Positions 1 through 7,842 of a DNA stretch of 16,311 bases are shown here, piece by piece. The position numbers and the translations under genes were made by a program. Position 1 is the stretch's first letter, and every line of letters starts with the position of its first letter. The notes under the pieces were generated by a model. The model saw only the letters and a program-made list of their open reading frames with translations. It was not told where the DNA came from and made no database searches. Source of the DNA: Gammaproteobacteria bacterium UBA6968 (lineage in GTDB: Bacteria; Pseudomonadota; Gammaproteobacteria; Pseudomonadales; Azotimanducaceae); the NCBI GenBank assembly GCA_002450255.1, contig DJYW01000038.1:5028-21338 (forward strand), given 5' to 3'.

Positions 1-16
1 CATGAGGGAGGACAAC

Positions 17-1267
17 ATGAGGGAAATTCCAAACGATTTCAATCCAGCGCAGAACGCGAGCCAGGCGGCTCCAGAAGCGCAAATGTATCACGCCGAACTG
101 TCCTCCCAGGAACCCATGCAGTCGGTATTAGCGAACAACCCTGAAATCTATTTTGTCACGCCAAAACGCGGCAGCGACTGGGGCAATTGGGAATACAAGC
201 CTGGTTCTTATTACGACACAACCAGCGGTGCCAAACATCCATACTGGCAGAAGCACGATCTGCCCAGAGCCACCAAGGACATTGGCCGACTGCGTCAAGA
301 TATGCTGCGGTGGGGTTACTGCAAAATAAAAGATGCCTTGTCCGCCGAGCAAGTCGCGCAGATCCGCCAAAGGGTTATGGATCAAGCCGAAGGCGAGCGA
401 CTCGCCGGCATCGCCCAAAAAACGCCAAGCGGCCAAAACATCAATTGCTGCGTTAACAAAGGGCGTTGTTTTGAACTGCTCATTGAACAACACCCGGATA
501 TGGTGCAAGGCGGGCCATTGGTCGAACAAATTGTTACCGAAGCGCTGGGGTCCGGTTGGATATGCACTTCGCTGATAGCAGCAATCTCATTAAAAGGCGG
601 CGTACCGCAAGCGTTGCATCAGGATCAGAACAACGCGCTCGATTCGCGCAGCCCAATGTCGATCAACATTCTGACGGCCATTAGCGATGTGGACGAAAGC
701 AATGGCGGTACGCTGCTGATTCCTGGCAGTCATCAAGTCCTGACCGAGGCAATGCGCAATCAAAAACCGGTTGGCAAACTGCCGCCTGCTATCAACCTGG
801 ATGCGAAAGCCGGCACGATGGTCATTACCGATGGGCGGCTTTTACATGGCACCGGTATTAACCGAACCGACGAGCCGCGCATTGTCATGTTGAACGGCAT
901 GCAAAAATCTTTTTTACGCCAGCAAGAAAACTGGATGCTCTCCGTGCGGCCGGAAGTGCTCGAGCGCGCTAGCCCGAAACTGCTGCATCGTATGGGTTTT
1001 CAGGCAACCACTGGCACGCAAACCAACGAAGGGCATGGCTTCGGCGCAAAGGGACTTGCCGGTGAAGCAGCTGGAGCAACAGTCGCGTTCCGAATTGCAG
1101 CAGATAAAGGCACCTATCACAGAGTCGGCGAACTAGGACCGACCTCCAGCGCCGCTGAGTTAAGCGCGCCTTATACCCTCCGCGATGTCGTGCGGACCGC
1201 GCGCAAAGGCGGCCAAAGCGCGCCAGTAGGAATTGGTGGGCTGGGCCTCGGGCCGAGCAAAACGTAG
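17..1267 (+). CDS. Phytanoyl-CoA dioxygenase (PhyH) family protein
   Basis: This is a predicted Fe(II)/2-oxoglutarate-dependent oxygenase of the PhyH family, which hydroxylates or oxidises small organic substrates; the substrate here is unknown. From the ATG at 17 the product has 416 residues. The iron-binding facial triad is visible as H201-Q-D203 (context ALHQDQNN) and the distal H277 (LLHGTG). R288, eleven residues after H277, is placed to bind 2-oxoglutarate. The conserved GGTLLIPGSH strand lies between them. I chose the start at 17 because GGGAGGA sits just upstream at 6-12; the in-frame ATG at 2 would have no room for a binding site inside this window. The N-terminal ~90 residues and the Gly/Ala-rich C-terminal ~90 residues lie outside the core. 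The gene is convergent with the TauD-like gene. Family assignment is firm; the substrate is not. Confidence 0.88.
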   Translation: MREIPNDFNPAQNASQAAPEAQMYHAELSSQEPMQSVLANNPEIYFVTPKRGSDWGNWEYKPGSYYDTTSGAKHPYWQKHDLPRATKDIGRLRQDMLRWGYCKIKDALSAEQVAQIRQRVMDQAEGERLAGIAQKTPSGQNINCCVNKGRCFELLIEQHPDMVQGGPLVEQIVTEALGSGWICTSLIAAISLKGGVPQALHQDQNNALDSRSPMSINILTAISDVDESNGGTLLIPGSHQVLTEAMRNQKPVGKLPPAINLDAKAGTMVITDGRLLHGTGINRTDEPRIVMLNGMQKSFLRQQENWMLSVRPEVLERASPKLLHRMGFQATTGTQTNEGHGFGAKGLAGEAAGATVAFRIAADKGTYHRVGELGPTSSAAELSAPYTLRDVVRTARKGGQSAPVGIGGLGLGPSKT

Positions 1268-1290
1268 CACTGTCCCGCCAGCGGTGCTAC
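1264..1290. terminator. Hairpin between convergent dioxygenase genes
   Basis: GTAGCAC (1264-1270) and GTGCTAC (1284-1290) are perfect inverted repeats. The stem extends to nine pairs with one G-U (1272 with 1282), leaving a 9-nt loop. It overlaps the PhyH stop codon and lies 3 bp from the end of the opposing TauD-like gene. Reading the minus strand, the stem is followed by TTTT, so it is a plausible intrinsic terminator for the minus-strand gene. The plus-strand side lacks a U-run. Confidence 0.5.
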
Positions 1291-1293
1291 CAA

Positions 1294-2172
1294 TCAATGC
1301 GGCCGATCGCCCTTGATAATCACCCGATGCATCTGCCGCCGGTAGCCTTTGTAGTCGTTCACCGCGTTGTGAAAAACGCAGCGATTGTCCCACATTGCCA
1401 CAGATCCATTGCGCCACTTAAATCGGGTCACAAACTTGGCTTGAGTCAGGTGCTGCTCTAAAAACTTAAAGATCGGCACGCTCTCTTCCCGGTTCCAGCC
1501 CACGATATTTACGGTATGTGCCCGACTACAGTAAATACTCCGCGCGCCGGTCTCTTCGTGAGTCCGAATCAGAGGATGCATCACCTCACTCTCAGCAAAC
1601 TGACTATCGCCACCATACGCTGCACCGAGATTTTCGTGCGCGGCATCTGATTTATAAAAACCGCCGCTGCCGTGCACAAGCTTAGGCGAATAAAGGCCCT
1701 GCCAATCTAACAGCGACATTTGCATTGCCGGACTGAGCGCCGCGAACGCCGCAGTCGCATTAGCAAACAAGGTATCACCACCTTCTGGCGGGACTTCGAC
1801 AGCACAAAGCAACGTTGCCTTAGGTGGCTGCGCCTTATAGGAAGTGTCGGTGTGCCAACCGCCGCCAAAGTTCATTGCCGCGTCGGCTTCCTTGATGATT
1901 GGAATCACATAAGCGTTGCCATCTACCGGCTGCATAAAAGGGTACTGATCCAGCTCGCCAAAGCGCTCAGCAAAGGCGACCTGCTGCGCTGGCGAAAGGT
2001 GCTGATCGTGAAAGAAAACAACATGATGAGCGAGCCACGCGGCATGTATTTCGGCTACGACGTCTTCGCTCAACTTCTGCTTTAAATCGACCCCGCTGAC
2101 GACGGCGCCGACAGGCCCTACATCCGCGTCTACGGTAATGTGTTTATATTGGTTGGTGTCCCCCAATTGCAT
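1294..2172 (-). CDS. TauD/TfdA-family 2-oxoglutarate-dependent dioxygenase
   Basis: This 292-residue protein belongs to the TauD/TfdA family of Fe(II)/2-oxoglutarate oxygenases. Family members oxidise taurine, phenoxyacids, alkyl sulfates or related small acids. The motif GGGWHTDTSY supplies H107 and D109, and DNRCVFHNA supplies the distal H268. R279 and R283 follow at +11 and +15, the same spacing as R266 and R270 after H255 in E. coli TauD. The length is normal for the family. The start has a good ribosome binding site (GGGAGGG) just upstream on the minus strand. The stop is UGA, which shows that UGA is a normal terminator here. It is convergent with the PhyH gene and divergent from the dehydrogenase gene at 2287. 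The family call is secure; taurine itself as substrate is not established. Confidence 0.9.
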   Translation of the reverse strand: MQLGDTNQYKHITVDADVGPVGAVVSGVDLKQKLSEDVVAEIHAAWLAHHVVFFHDQHLSPAQQVAFAERFGELDQYPFMQPVDGNAYVIPIIKEADAAMNFGGGWHTDTSYKAQPPKATLLCAVEVPPEGGDTLFANATAAFAALSPAMQMSLLDWQGLYSPKLVHGSGGFYKSDAAHENLGAAYGGDSQFAESEVMHPLIRTHEETGARSIYCSRAHTVNIVGWNREESVPIFKFLEQHLTQAKFVTRFKWRNGSVAMWDNRCVFHNAVNDYKGYRRQMHRVIIKGDRPH

Positions 2173-2286
2173 AGCGCCCTCCCGTTACTAACAATCTCCT
2201 CTATGTGGTTTGTATAGCACTTTTCTTTCCTACAAAAAACTGCTCATATAGGCGCCGCGACCCGATCAGTCACCTGGGGAAGGACT
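2173..2286. promoter_or_regulatory. Divergent promoter region
   Basis: This 114-bp spacer separates the minus-strand TauD-like gene from the plus-strand dehydrogenase gene, so it must hold promoters for both unless transcription enters from further away. It is AT-richer than its surroundings (poly-A/T tract near 2220-2240). A TATACA on the minus strand (complement of TGTATA near 2210) could be a -10 box. No convincing -35 or operator was found. Confidence 0.35.
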
Positions 2287-3345
2287 ATGGAAACCAAAAC
2301 CGTCGCCGTTTTTGTCGGCGATGACGCTTCACCTGAAGTCATGGTGCCAACCGTAGCGCTGTTAGAGGACCTGCAACTCGGCATTGAATTTGTCGAGCCA
2401 AGCATCGGCAGCGATGCCAAAAAACAAACCGGTAGTTTGTTTCCAGCTGCAGCCAAAGCACAAATCGATGCGGCAGATGCCACTTTTTTCGGCTCTACCA
2501 GCGGTGACAGCACGCCCACTCTGTTCTATCTACGCTGGGGTAAACAAACTTACGCCAACGTGCGCCCGTGCCGTTATCTCCCAGGCTTCCGTTCCCCTCT
2601 CGCTCAGCCGAACGGCATCGACTTCATCGTGCTGCGAGAAAATCTGGAGGATTTGTATCTGGGTTTAGAGGGCGATACCGAAGACCTGGCAGGACTCAAC
2701 CTTTACTCACGCCACGCACGCGCCAATCTGGCTGATTTGGGAACGGGCAAATATGCAATCAAAGCGATAACCGAAAAAGGCTCCGAGCGAGTGATTCGTC
2801 ATGCCTTTGACCTGGCTCGCAAACGTGACGGCAAACGCAAGGTAACCGTTACCTGCAAGTACAACATGCTGGCGGTATCCGACGGTTTGTTTCTGCAAAT
2901 TGGCAAGCAAATTGCGGCAGAAAATCCTGACATCGAATTTGAGCACTTTATCATCGACGACTTCCTTTGCCGCATGATCAGCAGACCGCATGATTTGGAC
3001 GTTGTGGTGATGCCGAACCTCTACGGTGACATCATGTCTGACGGGGCGGCGGGATTGATTGGCGGTATCGGTTTAGCCCCTTCAGGTTGTTACGGGGTTG
3101 ACTATGCCTACTTTGAGTCAGCGCATGGCACAGCACCCGATATCGCCGGGAAAAACGTCATTAACCCAACCGCGACTATTTTATCTGCCGCGATGCTGCT
3201 GGAGTATTTGACCTACACCGATGCAGCAGAAGCGTTAGCCAACGCAGTGGCCCAAGTCTATGCAGCGGGAGTCACTCTGACCCCTGATCAAGGCGGACGA
3301 GCTAGTACCAGCGATTTTTTTGCGGCGGTCAGGGCAGCGCTCTAA
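2287..3345 (+). CDS. Isocitrate/isopropylmalate dehydrogenase family protein, NAD type
   Basis: This 352-residue protein belongs to the beta-decarboxylating dehydrogenase family (isocitrate, 3-isopropylmalate, homoisocitrate, tartrate), which oxidises and decarboxylates (2R,3S)-2-hydroxyacids. The three substrate-carboxylate arginines appear as R93 (NVRP), R102 (GFRSPL) and R117 (LREN). K191 and metal-binding acids D224/225, D248 and D252 (NLYGDIMSDGAA) are in place. HGTAPDI at 280-286 has Asp and Ile where NADP-dependent E. coli Icd has Lys344 and Tyr345, so NAD+ is the likely cofactor. The substrate loop RENLEDLYLG resembles NAD-isocitrate dehydrogenases more than LeuB. The N-terminal GDDASPEVM departs from the usual GDGIGPEVM. 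The binding site GGGGAAGGA precedes the ATG. The two dioxygenase genes next to it suggest a catabolic role. Exact substrate unresolved. Confidence 0.88.
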   Translation: METKTVAVFVGDDASPEVMVPTVALLEDLQLGIEFVEPSIGSDAKKQTGSLFPAAAKAQIDAADATFFGSTSGDSTPTLFYLRWGKQTYANVRPCRYLPGFRSPLAQPNGIDFIVLRENLEDLYLGLEGDTEDLAGLNLYSRHARANLADLGTGKYAIKAITEKGSERVIRHAFDLARKRDGKRKVTVTCKYNMLAVSDGLFLQIGKQIAAENPDIEFEHFIIDDFLCRMISRPHDLDVVVMPNLYGDIMSDGAAGLIGGIGLAPSGCYGVDYAYFESAHGTAPDIAGKNVINPTATILSAAMLLEYLTYTDAAEALANAVAQVYAAGVTLTPDQGGRASTSDFFAAVRAAL

Positions 3346-3393
3346 ACCCTTCACCACTTCAGTAACACACTAAAATCAAGCACAAGCAGCACC

Positions 3394-4635
3394 TTGAAAA
3401 CAGCAAGAATTGACACGTTGGACATCCTTAGAGGGTTCGCTCTTCTGGGTATTTTACTAATGAATATCCTGCTCTTTGGATTGCCTTTTGCGGCGTCATT
3501 TGTGCCATCAATCGCCATCCAAGATCAAAGCGATCTAATCGTATGGGCGGTGATGGATGTCACCGTTGAAGGCGCCATGCGAGCCATCTTTTCAATTTTG
3601 TTTGGGGCGGGCGTGTTCCTGTTTCTGGCCAATCCCAAGAACGGCGTCAAGCTGCATATCAGGCGCATGCTAACACTCCTCGTTATCGGCTTGTTCGATC
3701 TATTCGTACTCATGTGGGTCGGCGACATCTTAATCGCTTACGCCTTAGCCGGCTTGCTTCTCACCCTGTGTCGATCCTGGCGGACATCAAGATTAGTGAG
3801 CGCCGGAATCTTGATTACCCTGGTGTTGACCGCGCAGCTGGTCCTGGCGCAGCTCTTTCTACCAGCCATGCAGCAGGCAGCGGTACAGGCGGAATTGAAG
3901 ATAGAGCAAGGCGAAAAACTGTCTGAAGAAGCGCGACGCAGTCTCGAGGAATGGAACGAACTGAGCGAATTCATCGCACCCACGGAACAAGAGGTTGAAG
4001 AGGAAATCATCAGCCGCACAACCACGACCTCAGCGGCATTCGCCTGGCACTACGCCAAAGGCATTGAAACGCTTGTCAGCACCATTCCAAGTCAAATGTT
4101 ATGGGACGCTTTGCTAATGATGTTGTTTGGCGCGGCGCTTTTCAAAGTCGGGTTTTTACAAGGCCAATTCTCGCTTCCTTTTTATGAAAAAGTGTTTGTC
4201 GGCGCGTTTTTGTTGGGCCTCGCGATCAACCTGTTTGAAGTCGCGCAGGGCATTCACTCAAACTTCGATTTATTTGCCTCAAATAACTTCTTAAAACCCA
4301 CCTATCACATCGGTCGCCTGAGCGTCGCGCTGGGATGGATCGCCTTAGTCATATGGGCTGCAAAACGCTTTTCCTTCGGCCGGTTTCTGATACCAGTCGG
4401 CCGCTTGTCGCTTACCAACTATCTGCTGCAATCGGTATTTGGACTGCTAATCTTCACCCCTTTCGGACTCGGCCTTTTTGCTGATCTGTCGCGAACTGAA
4501 CTGTATGGACTGGTGCTTTTGATCTGGATTTTGCAAATTGTTTTTTCCACGCTTTGGCTCAAGCGGTTTCGCATGGGGCCAGTGGAGTGGCTGTGGAGAT
4601 ACGCTACTTACCCTGACAAGCCGCAGCTGAGATAG
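3394..4635 (+). CDS. DUF418 domain-containing integral membrane protein
   Basis: This 413-residue membrane protein has roughly eight to ten hydrophobic segments. The N-terminus carries the family signature DTLDILRGFALLGILLMN. The C-terminus carries the DUF418 hallmark, with GRLSLTNYLLQS followed by LWLKRFRMGPVEWLWRYATY. DUF418 proteins are inner-membrane proteins of unestablished function, possibly transport-related. A charged stretch of about 55 residues (roughly 160-215) interrupts the membrane segments and is probably a soluble loop. The start is uncertain: TTG at 3394 fits the signature best but has no clear ribosome binding site, and another TTG lies at 3418. The gene follows the dehydrogenase by 48 bp and may be co-transcribed. 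It converges with the CoA-transferase gene across 130 bp, where GTGGGG (4644-4649) and CCCCAC (4676-4681) could form a weak hairpin. Confidence 0.85.
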   Translation: MKTARIDTLDILRGFALLGILLMNILLFGLPFAASFVPSIAIQDQSDLIVWAVMDVTVEGAMRAIFSILFGAGVFLFLANPKNGVKLHIRRMLTLLVIGLFDLFVLMWVGDILIAYALAGLLLTLCRSWRTSRLVSAGILITLVLTAQLVLAQLFLPAMQQAAVQAELKIEQGEKLSEEARRSLEEWNELSEFIAPTEQEVEEEIISRTTTTSAAFAWHYAKGIETLVSTIPSQMLWDALLMMLFGAALFKVGFLQGQFSLPFYEKVFVGAFLLGLAINLFEVAQGIHSNFDLFASNNFLKPTYHIGRLSVALGWIALVIWAAKRFSFGRFLIPVGRLSLTNYLLQSVFGLLIFTPFGLGLFADLSRTELYGLVLLIWILQIVFSTLWLKRFRMGPVEWLWRYATYPDKPQLR

Positions 4636-4765
4636 AAAGTAATGTGGGGAGTGGAGTGAGGACAGAGAACTTCAGCCCCACCAGATGCCATCGCATCAAA
4701 CACCCAAATCACGGCCAAGCCATCCAAGGCGATGATTAATAAACAGATTCGTATCGTTAGTCTGC

Positions 4766-5980
4766 CTAACCCTTCTTTTCAATATTAAACTCAGCAAGTA
4801 TCGCTTCTGTATGCTCCCCCAATTTGGGCGGCGGCTGATAAAGCGTCGTTGTTGTTTTGCTGAATTTAATCGGGTTAGCGGCAAGGGCTGTCTCCGGGTT
4901 GCTACCTCCGGTCGCACACATCTCCAGCATTTTCCGTGACGCGACATGCAGATCTTGGAAGATATCCTGCATGTTTTGCACCGGGCCGCTGGGCAGTTTG
5001 CCGCCTATCTTGGCCATTATGTCGGCTCGGGTGTTTTGCGTTGTCCAGGCCAGTATCTGTTCCTCCACCCAATCGACGTTCTGAAGCCGCGCTGCATTCG
5101 TCGCGCTACGCTCGTCTGTCATCAAATCCGCGCGATCCATCGCTGCACACAATAGGTCCCAGTGATGCGGTTGTCCGACTGCGATGGAGACTTGCCCGTC
5201 TTGCGCCGGGAACAAATCAAACGGGTACAGGGTCATCGCGCGCTGCAAACCAGACGGATTTGGTTTGCCGGTAAAACCATATTGCGCGACAGCGCTCTTT
5301 TGAAAAGCGAGCATGGCGTCGTACATACCTACATCCAGAAACTGGCCCTCGCCAGTGTTCTTCCGATGATTGATCGCAGCCAATACGCCCAGCGCCATCA
5401 GCATCCCAGAAAAGATGTCGGCGATGGCTGGCGTCACAAGATTATCGTTAGCGTATACCAGGCCGCCGAAGCTCTGTGCAGCAGCATCGAGACACGGCCA
5501 ATCGGCGTAGGGACTTTCACCCGTGCGGGGATCGCCAAAGCCGCGGACGCAAGCATAAATAATCGATGCGTTGCGTTTACAGATGTCTTCGTACCCTAGG
5601 CCTAGGCGTTCCATTACACCCGCGCGCATATTCTCAATCACTACGTCCGCGTGACTGCAGAGTTCGAGGAAGACGCTTTTATCCGCCTCTTGTTTGAGAT
5701 CGAGCAGAATGCTTTGCTTGTTGCGATTGACCGACGCGAACGGCGCGCCGTAGTCGGTTGCACTTGGCGCCGCAGCAGTGTCTGCGGACGCCCCCGGCGG
5801 CGCATAATCCGGCAGAAAAGGCGGTATATTGCGATAACCATCGCCCATCGGTGCCTCAACCTTAATGACTCGCGCGCCCATGTCGGCGAGCAGGCCAGCG
5901 CCATAAGGTCCCGACAATGCCCGCGTGCAATCAATAATGGTGATGTCGCTTAATGGTCCAGTTCGTTCGCTATCTGTCAT
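4766..5980 (-). CDS. CaiB/BaiF (class III) CoA-transferase
   Basis: This 404-residue protein is a class III CoA-transferase, which moves CoA between carboxylic acids through an aspartyl-CoA-type intermediate. The N-terminal Rossmann half shows DITIIDCTRALSGPYGAGLL, then LADMGARVIKVEAPMGDGYR, both typical of CaiB/FRC. ADVVIENMRAGVMERLGLGY also matches the family. The expected catalytic Asp is D165 in YADWPCLDAAAQS, followed by the usual GGL turn. A ~25-residue Ala/Pro-rich insertion lies near 55-80. The start is supported by GAAGGAAA upstream. It is the last gene of the minus-strand block, 148 bp after the cupin gene, and would activate or recycle an acid intermediate. The CoA donor and acceptor cannot be read from sequence. 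Confidence 0.92.
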   Translation of the reverse strand: MTDSERTGPLSDITIIDCTRALSGPYGAGLLADMGARVIKVEAPMGDGYRNIPPFLPDYAPPGASADTAAAPSATDYGAPFASVNRNKQSILLDLKQEADKSVFLELCSHADVVIENMRAGVMERLGLGYEDICKRNASIIYACVRGFGDPRTGESPYADWPCLDAAAQSFGGLVYANDNLVTPAIADIFSGMLMALGVLAAINHRKNTGEGQFLDVGMYDAMLAFQKSAVAQYGFTGKPNPSGLQRAMTLYPFDLFPAQDGQVSIAVGQPHHWDLLCAAMDRADLMTDERSATNAARLQNVDWVEEQILAWTTQNTRADIMAKIGGKLPSGPVQNMQDIFQDLHVASRKMLEMCATGGSNPETALAANPIKFSKTTTTLYQPPPKLGEHTEAILAEFNIEKKG

Positions 5981-6066
5981 ACAATTTCCTTCGGCGCGTG
6001 CTTTAGCGGTGGCATGCTTCGCTTTAAATTCTGATCTAGGAGCGTTTGCCTAACTAACACCTGTTG

Positions 6067-6135
6067 CCACTGAAGACGTTAGCTCCAGCCTCAATGCTTC
6101 AGTTCTGCGGCCCATCAAAAGGTGTGCTTCAGTGG
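6067..6135. repeat. Inverted repeat CCACTGAAG / CTTCAGTGG with an extra half-copy
   Basis: CCACTGAAG (6067-6075) and CTTCAGTGG (6127-6135) are perfect 9-bp inverted repeats. A third CTTCAGT lies at 6097-6103, so two alternative hairpins are possible. The outer right arm overlaps the cupin stop codon. The set lies between the cupin and CoA-transferase genes. It has no U-run, so it is not a classical terminator. It could be an mRNA processing or stability element, or chance. Confidence 0.4.
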
Positions 6136-6590
6136 TCGGCATGAATCGGATCAACCCATAAATTACTCGTTGGGCTTTCCGCCTCTGGAATATCCAGATT
6201 CACCACTACGGCTTCCTGATCGCTGCGAACCAACACACACTCCAGCTTTTCATTCTCGCTGGCGTTGATTTCCTGATGCGGCACATATGGCGGCACATAA
6301 ATGAAATCACCGGGACCCGCTTCGCACACAAACTGCAGCTGATCACCCCAGCGCATACGCGCCTTACCACTCACAATATAAATCACACTCTCTAACGCGC
6401 CATGATGGTGCGCGCCGGTTTTCGCGTCTGCCGCAATGGACACAGTGCCCGCCCACAAATTTTTCGCGCCGGCTATCGCGTGGTTGATCGCGGCGGCCCG
6501 CGCCATACCAGGTGTTTGCAGCGTATTAGTATCGAGGTGATCGCCGCTGACCACTTTTACGCCGTTATCCAGCCACTTCTCATCACTCAT
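6129..6590 (-). CDS. Small single-domain cupin protein
   Basis: This 153-residue protein is one cupin barrel. Motif 1 reads GAHHHGALESVIYIVSG, giving metal ligands H61 (or H62), H63 and E67. Motif 2 reads GDFIYVPPYVPHQEIN, giving H105. Small cupins of this type are metal-dependent dioxygenases, isomerases or ligand-binding proteins; which one cannot be told here. The start is preceded by GAGAAG. Only 12 bp separate it from the upstream LLM monooxygenase gene, so the two are very likely translated from one mRNA and may act on the same compound. The stop is UGA. Confidence 0.85.
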   Translation of the reverse strand: MSDEKWLDNGVKVVSGDHLDTNTLQTPGMARAAAINHAIAGAKNLWAGTVSIAADAKTGAHHHGALESVIYIVSGKARMRWGDQLQFVCEAGPGDFIYVPPYVPHQEINASENEKLECVLVRSDQEAVVVNLDIPEAESPTSNLWVDPIHADH

Positions 6591-6602
6591 ATTCTTCTCG
6601 GT

Positions 6603-7688
6603 TTACTGATTAGATTTCGCGGCATCGCGCTGTCGCACCTTGTCGCGTATTGCAGGAATCAATTCTTCGCCAAACTCTATCGCATCCTGAAATGGATCGA
6701 AGCCCCGAATGAGCACGCCGCGCACCCCAAGGTCATAATATTTTGCGATGGCTTCCGCCACCTGGTCTGGTGTACCCACCAGTGCGGTGGAGTTGCCGCT
6801 GCCTTGCGCTGCTTCGGCGATGGGCACCCAAAGACATTCATCCTGTACCTCGCCCGCTGCCATTAAGCGTATTAAACGGCGGGCGGTTTCTGCTTCGGGA
6901 ACTTTCCCCGCCGCATTAGGTCGTTGGGCTTCTTTTACCCCGGCAAGGATCGCATCGGCCTTGTCCCACGCTTCGCCCTCAGTACGCCCGATAATCGGCC
7001 GAAACGACAAATTAAACGCCAGTTCATTCGCGAATCCTGCAGCTAGGCCGGACAACTCAGCCATCAGTTCAGAAACCTGCTGACGCGGTTCACCAAAGAG
7101 CGCATAGGTACCGCAATGTTTGCTGCCGACCGGTTTTGCCGCCTCAGATATACCGCCAAACCAAAGCGGCACATGCGGCTTTTGCAAACAACTGACATCG
7201 CTGCGCCCGCCGCGAACCTGATAAAACTCTCCCGCGTGGTCGAAACTACCCGATGCCGTCCAGACTTTACGCAACACCTCAAGATATTCGTCAGTACGGC
7301 GGTAGCGCTCATCGTGGTCGAGAAAGTCACCATCCCGCTGCTGATCCAAATCGACCCCACCAGTAATGATGTGCAGCCAGAGCCGGCCGTTCATAAATCG
7401 ATCTAAGGTCGCGACGCGACGGGCAACCTGAGTAGGCGCAGCAAACCCAGGGCGATGTGCCAACAAAACCTTGAGTTCGTCGGTGACCTGACCCACAAAC
7501 TGAGCCACCGCAAAGCCATCCGCAGAGCTGGATGAATGGCCAATTAACACCGCATCAAAGCCTGAGGCTTCGTGGGCTTGCGCAAAGTCTTTTATGTAAT
7601 CGGGGCTTAAACCTCCCCCAACAATATGCACGGTAGATGCCGACGTCGGCGGTGCCACCCCTATCATGCCCAGAATATTTAAAGGCAT
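6603..7688 (-). CDS. LLM-class flavin-dependent monooxygenase, SsuD-like
   Basis: This is a bacterial luciferase-like (LLM) FMNH2-dependent monooxygenase of 361 residues. It resembles alkanesulfonate monooxygenase SsuD along its length: HRPGFAAPTQVARRVATLDR, then the FLDHDERYRRTDEYLEVLRK stretch, LWFGGISEAA, FGEP and STALVG. It would use reduced flavin from a partner reductase and O2 to cleave C-S, C-N or similar bonds. I moved the start to 7688 because AGGAGGGGAG lies directly upstream; a longer reading starts at 7718. Aligned by eye to remembered E. coli SsuD, the active-site C54, R226, H228, R297, Y331 and H333 are S55, S228, R230, Gly, Phe and Pro here. The substrate is therefore probably not a simple alkanesulfonate. 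It lies 154 bp after the SDR gene and 12 bp before the cupin gene. Confidence 0.9.
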   Translation of the reverse strand: MPLNILGMIGVAPPTSASTVHIVGGGLSPDYIKDFAQAHEASGFDAVLIGHSSSSADGFAVAQFVGQVTDELKVLLAHRPGFAAPTQVARRVATLDRFMNGRLWLHIITGGVDLDQQRDGDFLDHDERYRRTDEYLEVLRKVWTASGSFDHAGEFYQVRGGRSDVSCLQKPHVPLWFGGISEAAKPVGSKHCGTYALFGEPRQQVSELMAELSGLAAGFANELAFNLSFRPIIGRTEGEAWDKADAILAGVKEAQRPNAAGKVPEAETARRLIRLMAAGEVQDECLWVPIAEAAQGSGNSTALVGTPDQVAEAIAKYYDLGVRGVLIRGFDPFQDAIEFGEELIPAIRDKVRQRDAAKSNQ

Positions 7689-7842
7689 TGCTCCCCTCCT
7701 GTTGCCCGCGCCCTGCATGCGACACGGGATTTATCTCGACCCACCAAGCGTTTTCCCCCGGCCAGGCGGGCGAATCCCCTATAATCAATGCTCTTTTATC
7801 CCAGCAAAAATATACTCATTGGGACTGGCTCGAAATATCTGC

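Noticed and set aside
5595..5606. Perfect 12-bp palindrome CCTAGGCCTAGG.
   Set aside because: It lies in the CoA-transferase gene and encodes a conserved L-G-L-G stretch, so codon choice explains it.
7781..7786. TATAAT box between the SDR and LLM genes.
   Set aside because: It points along the plus strand, where no gene follows, and has no -35 partner. It is probably chance.
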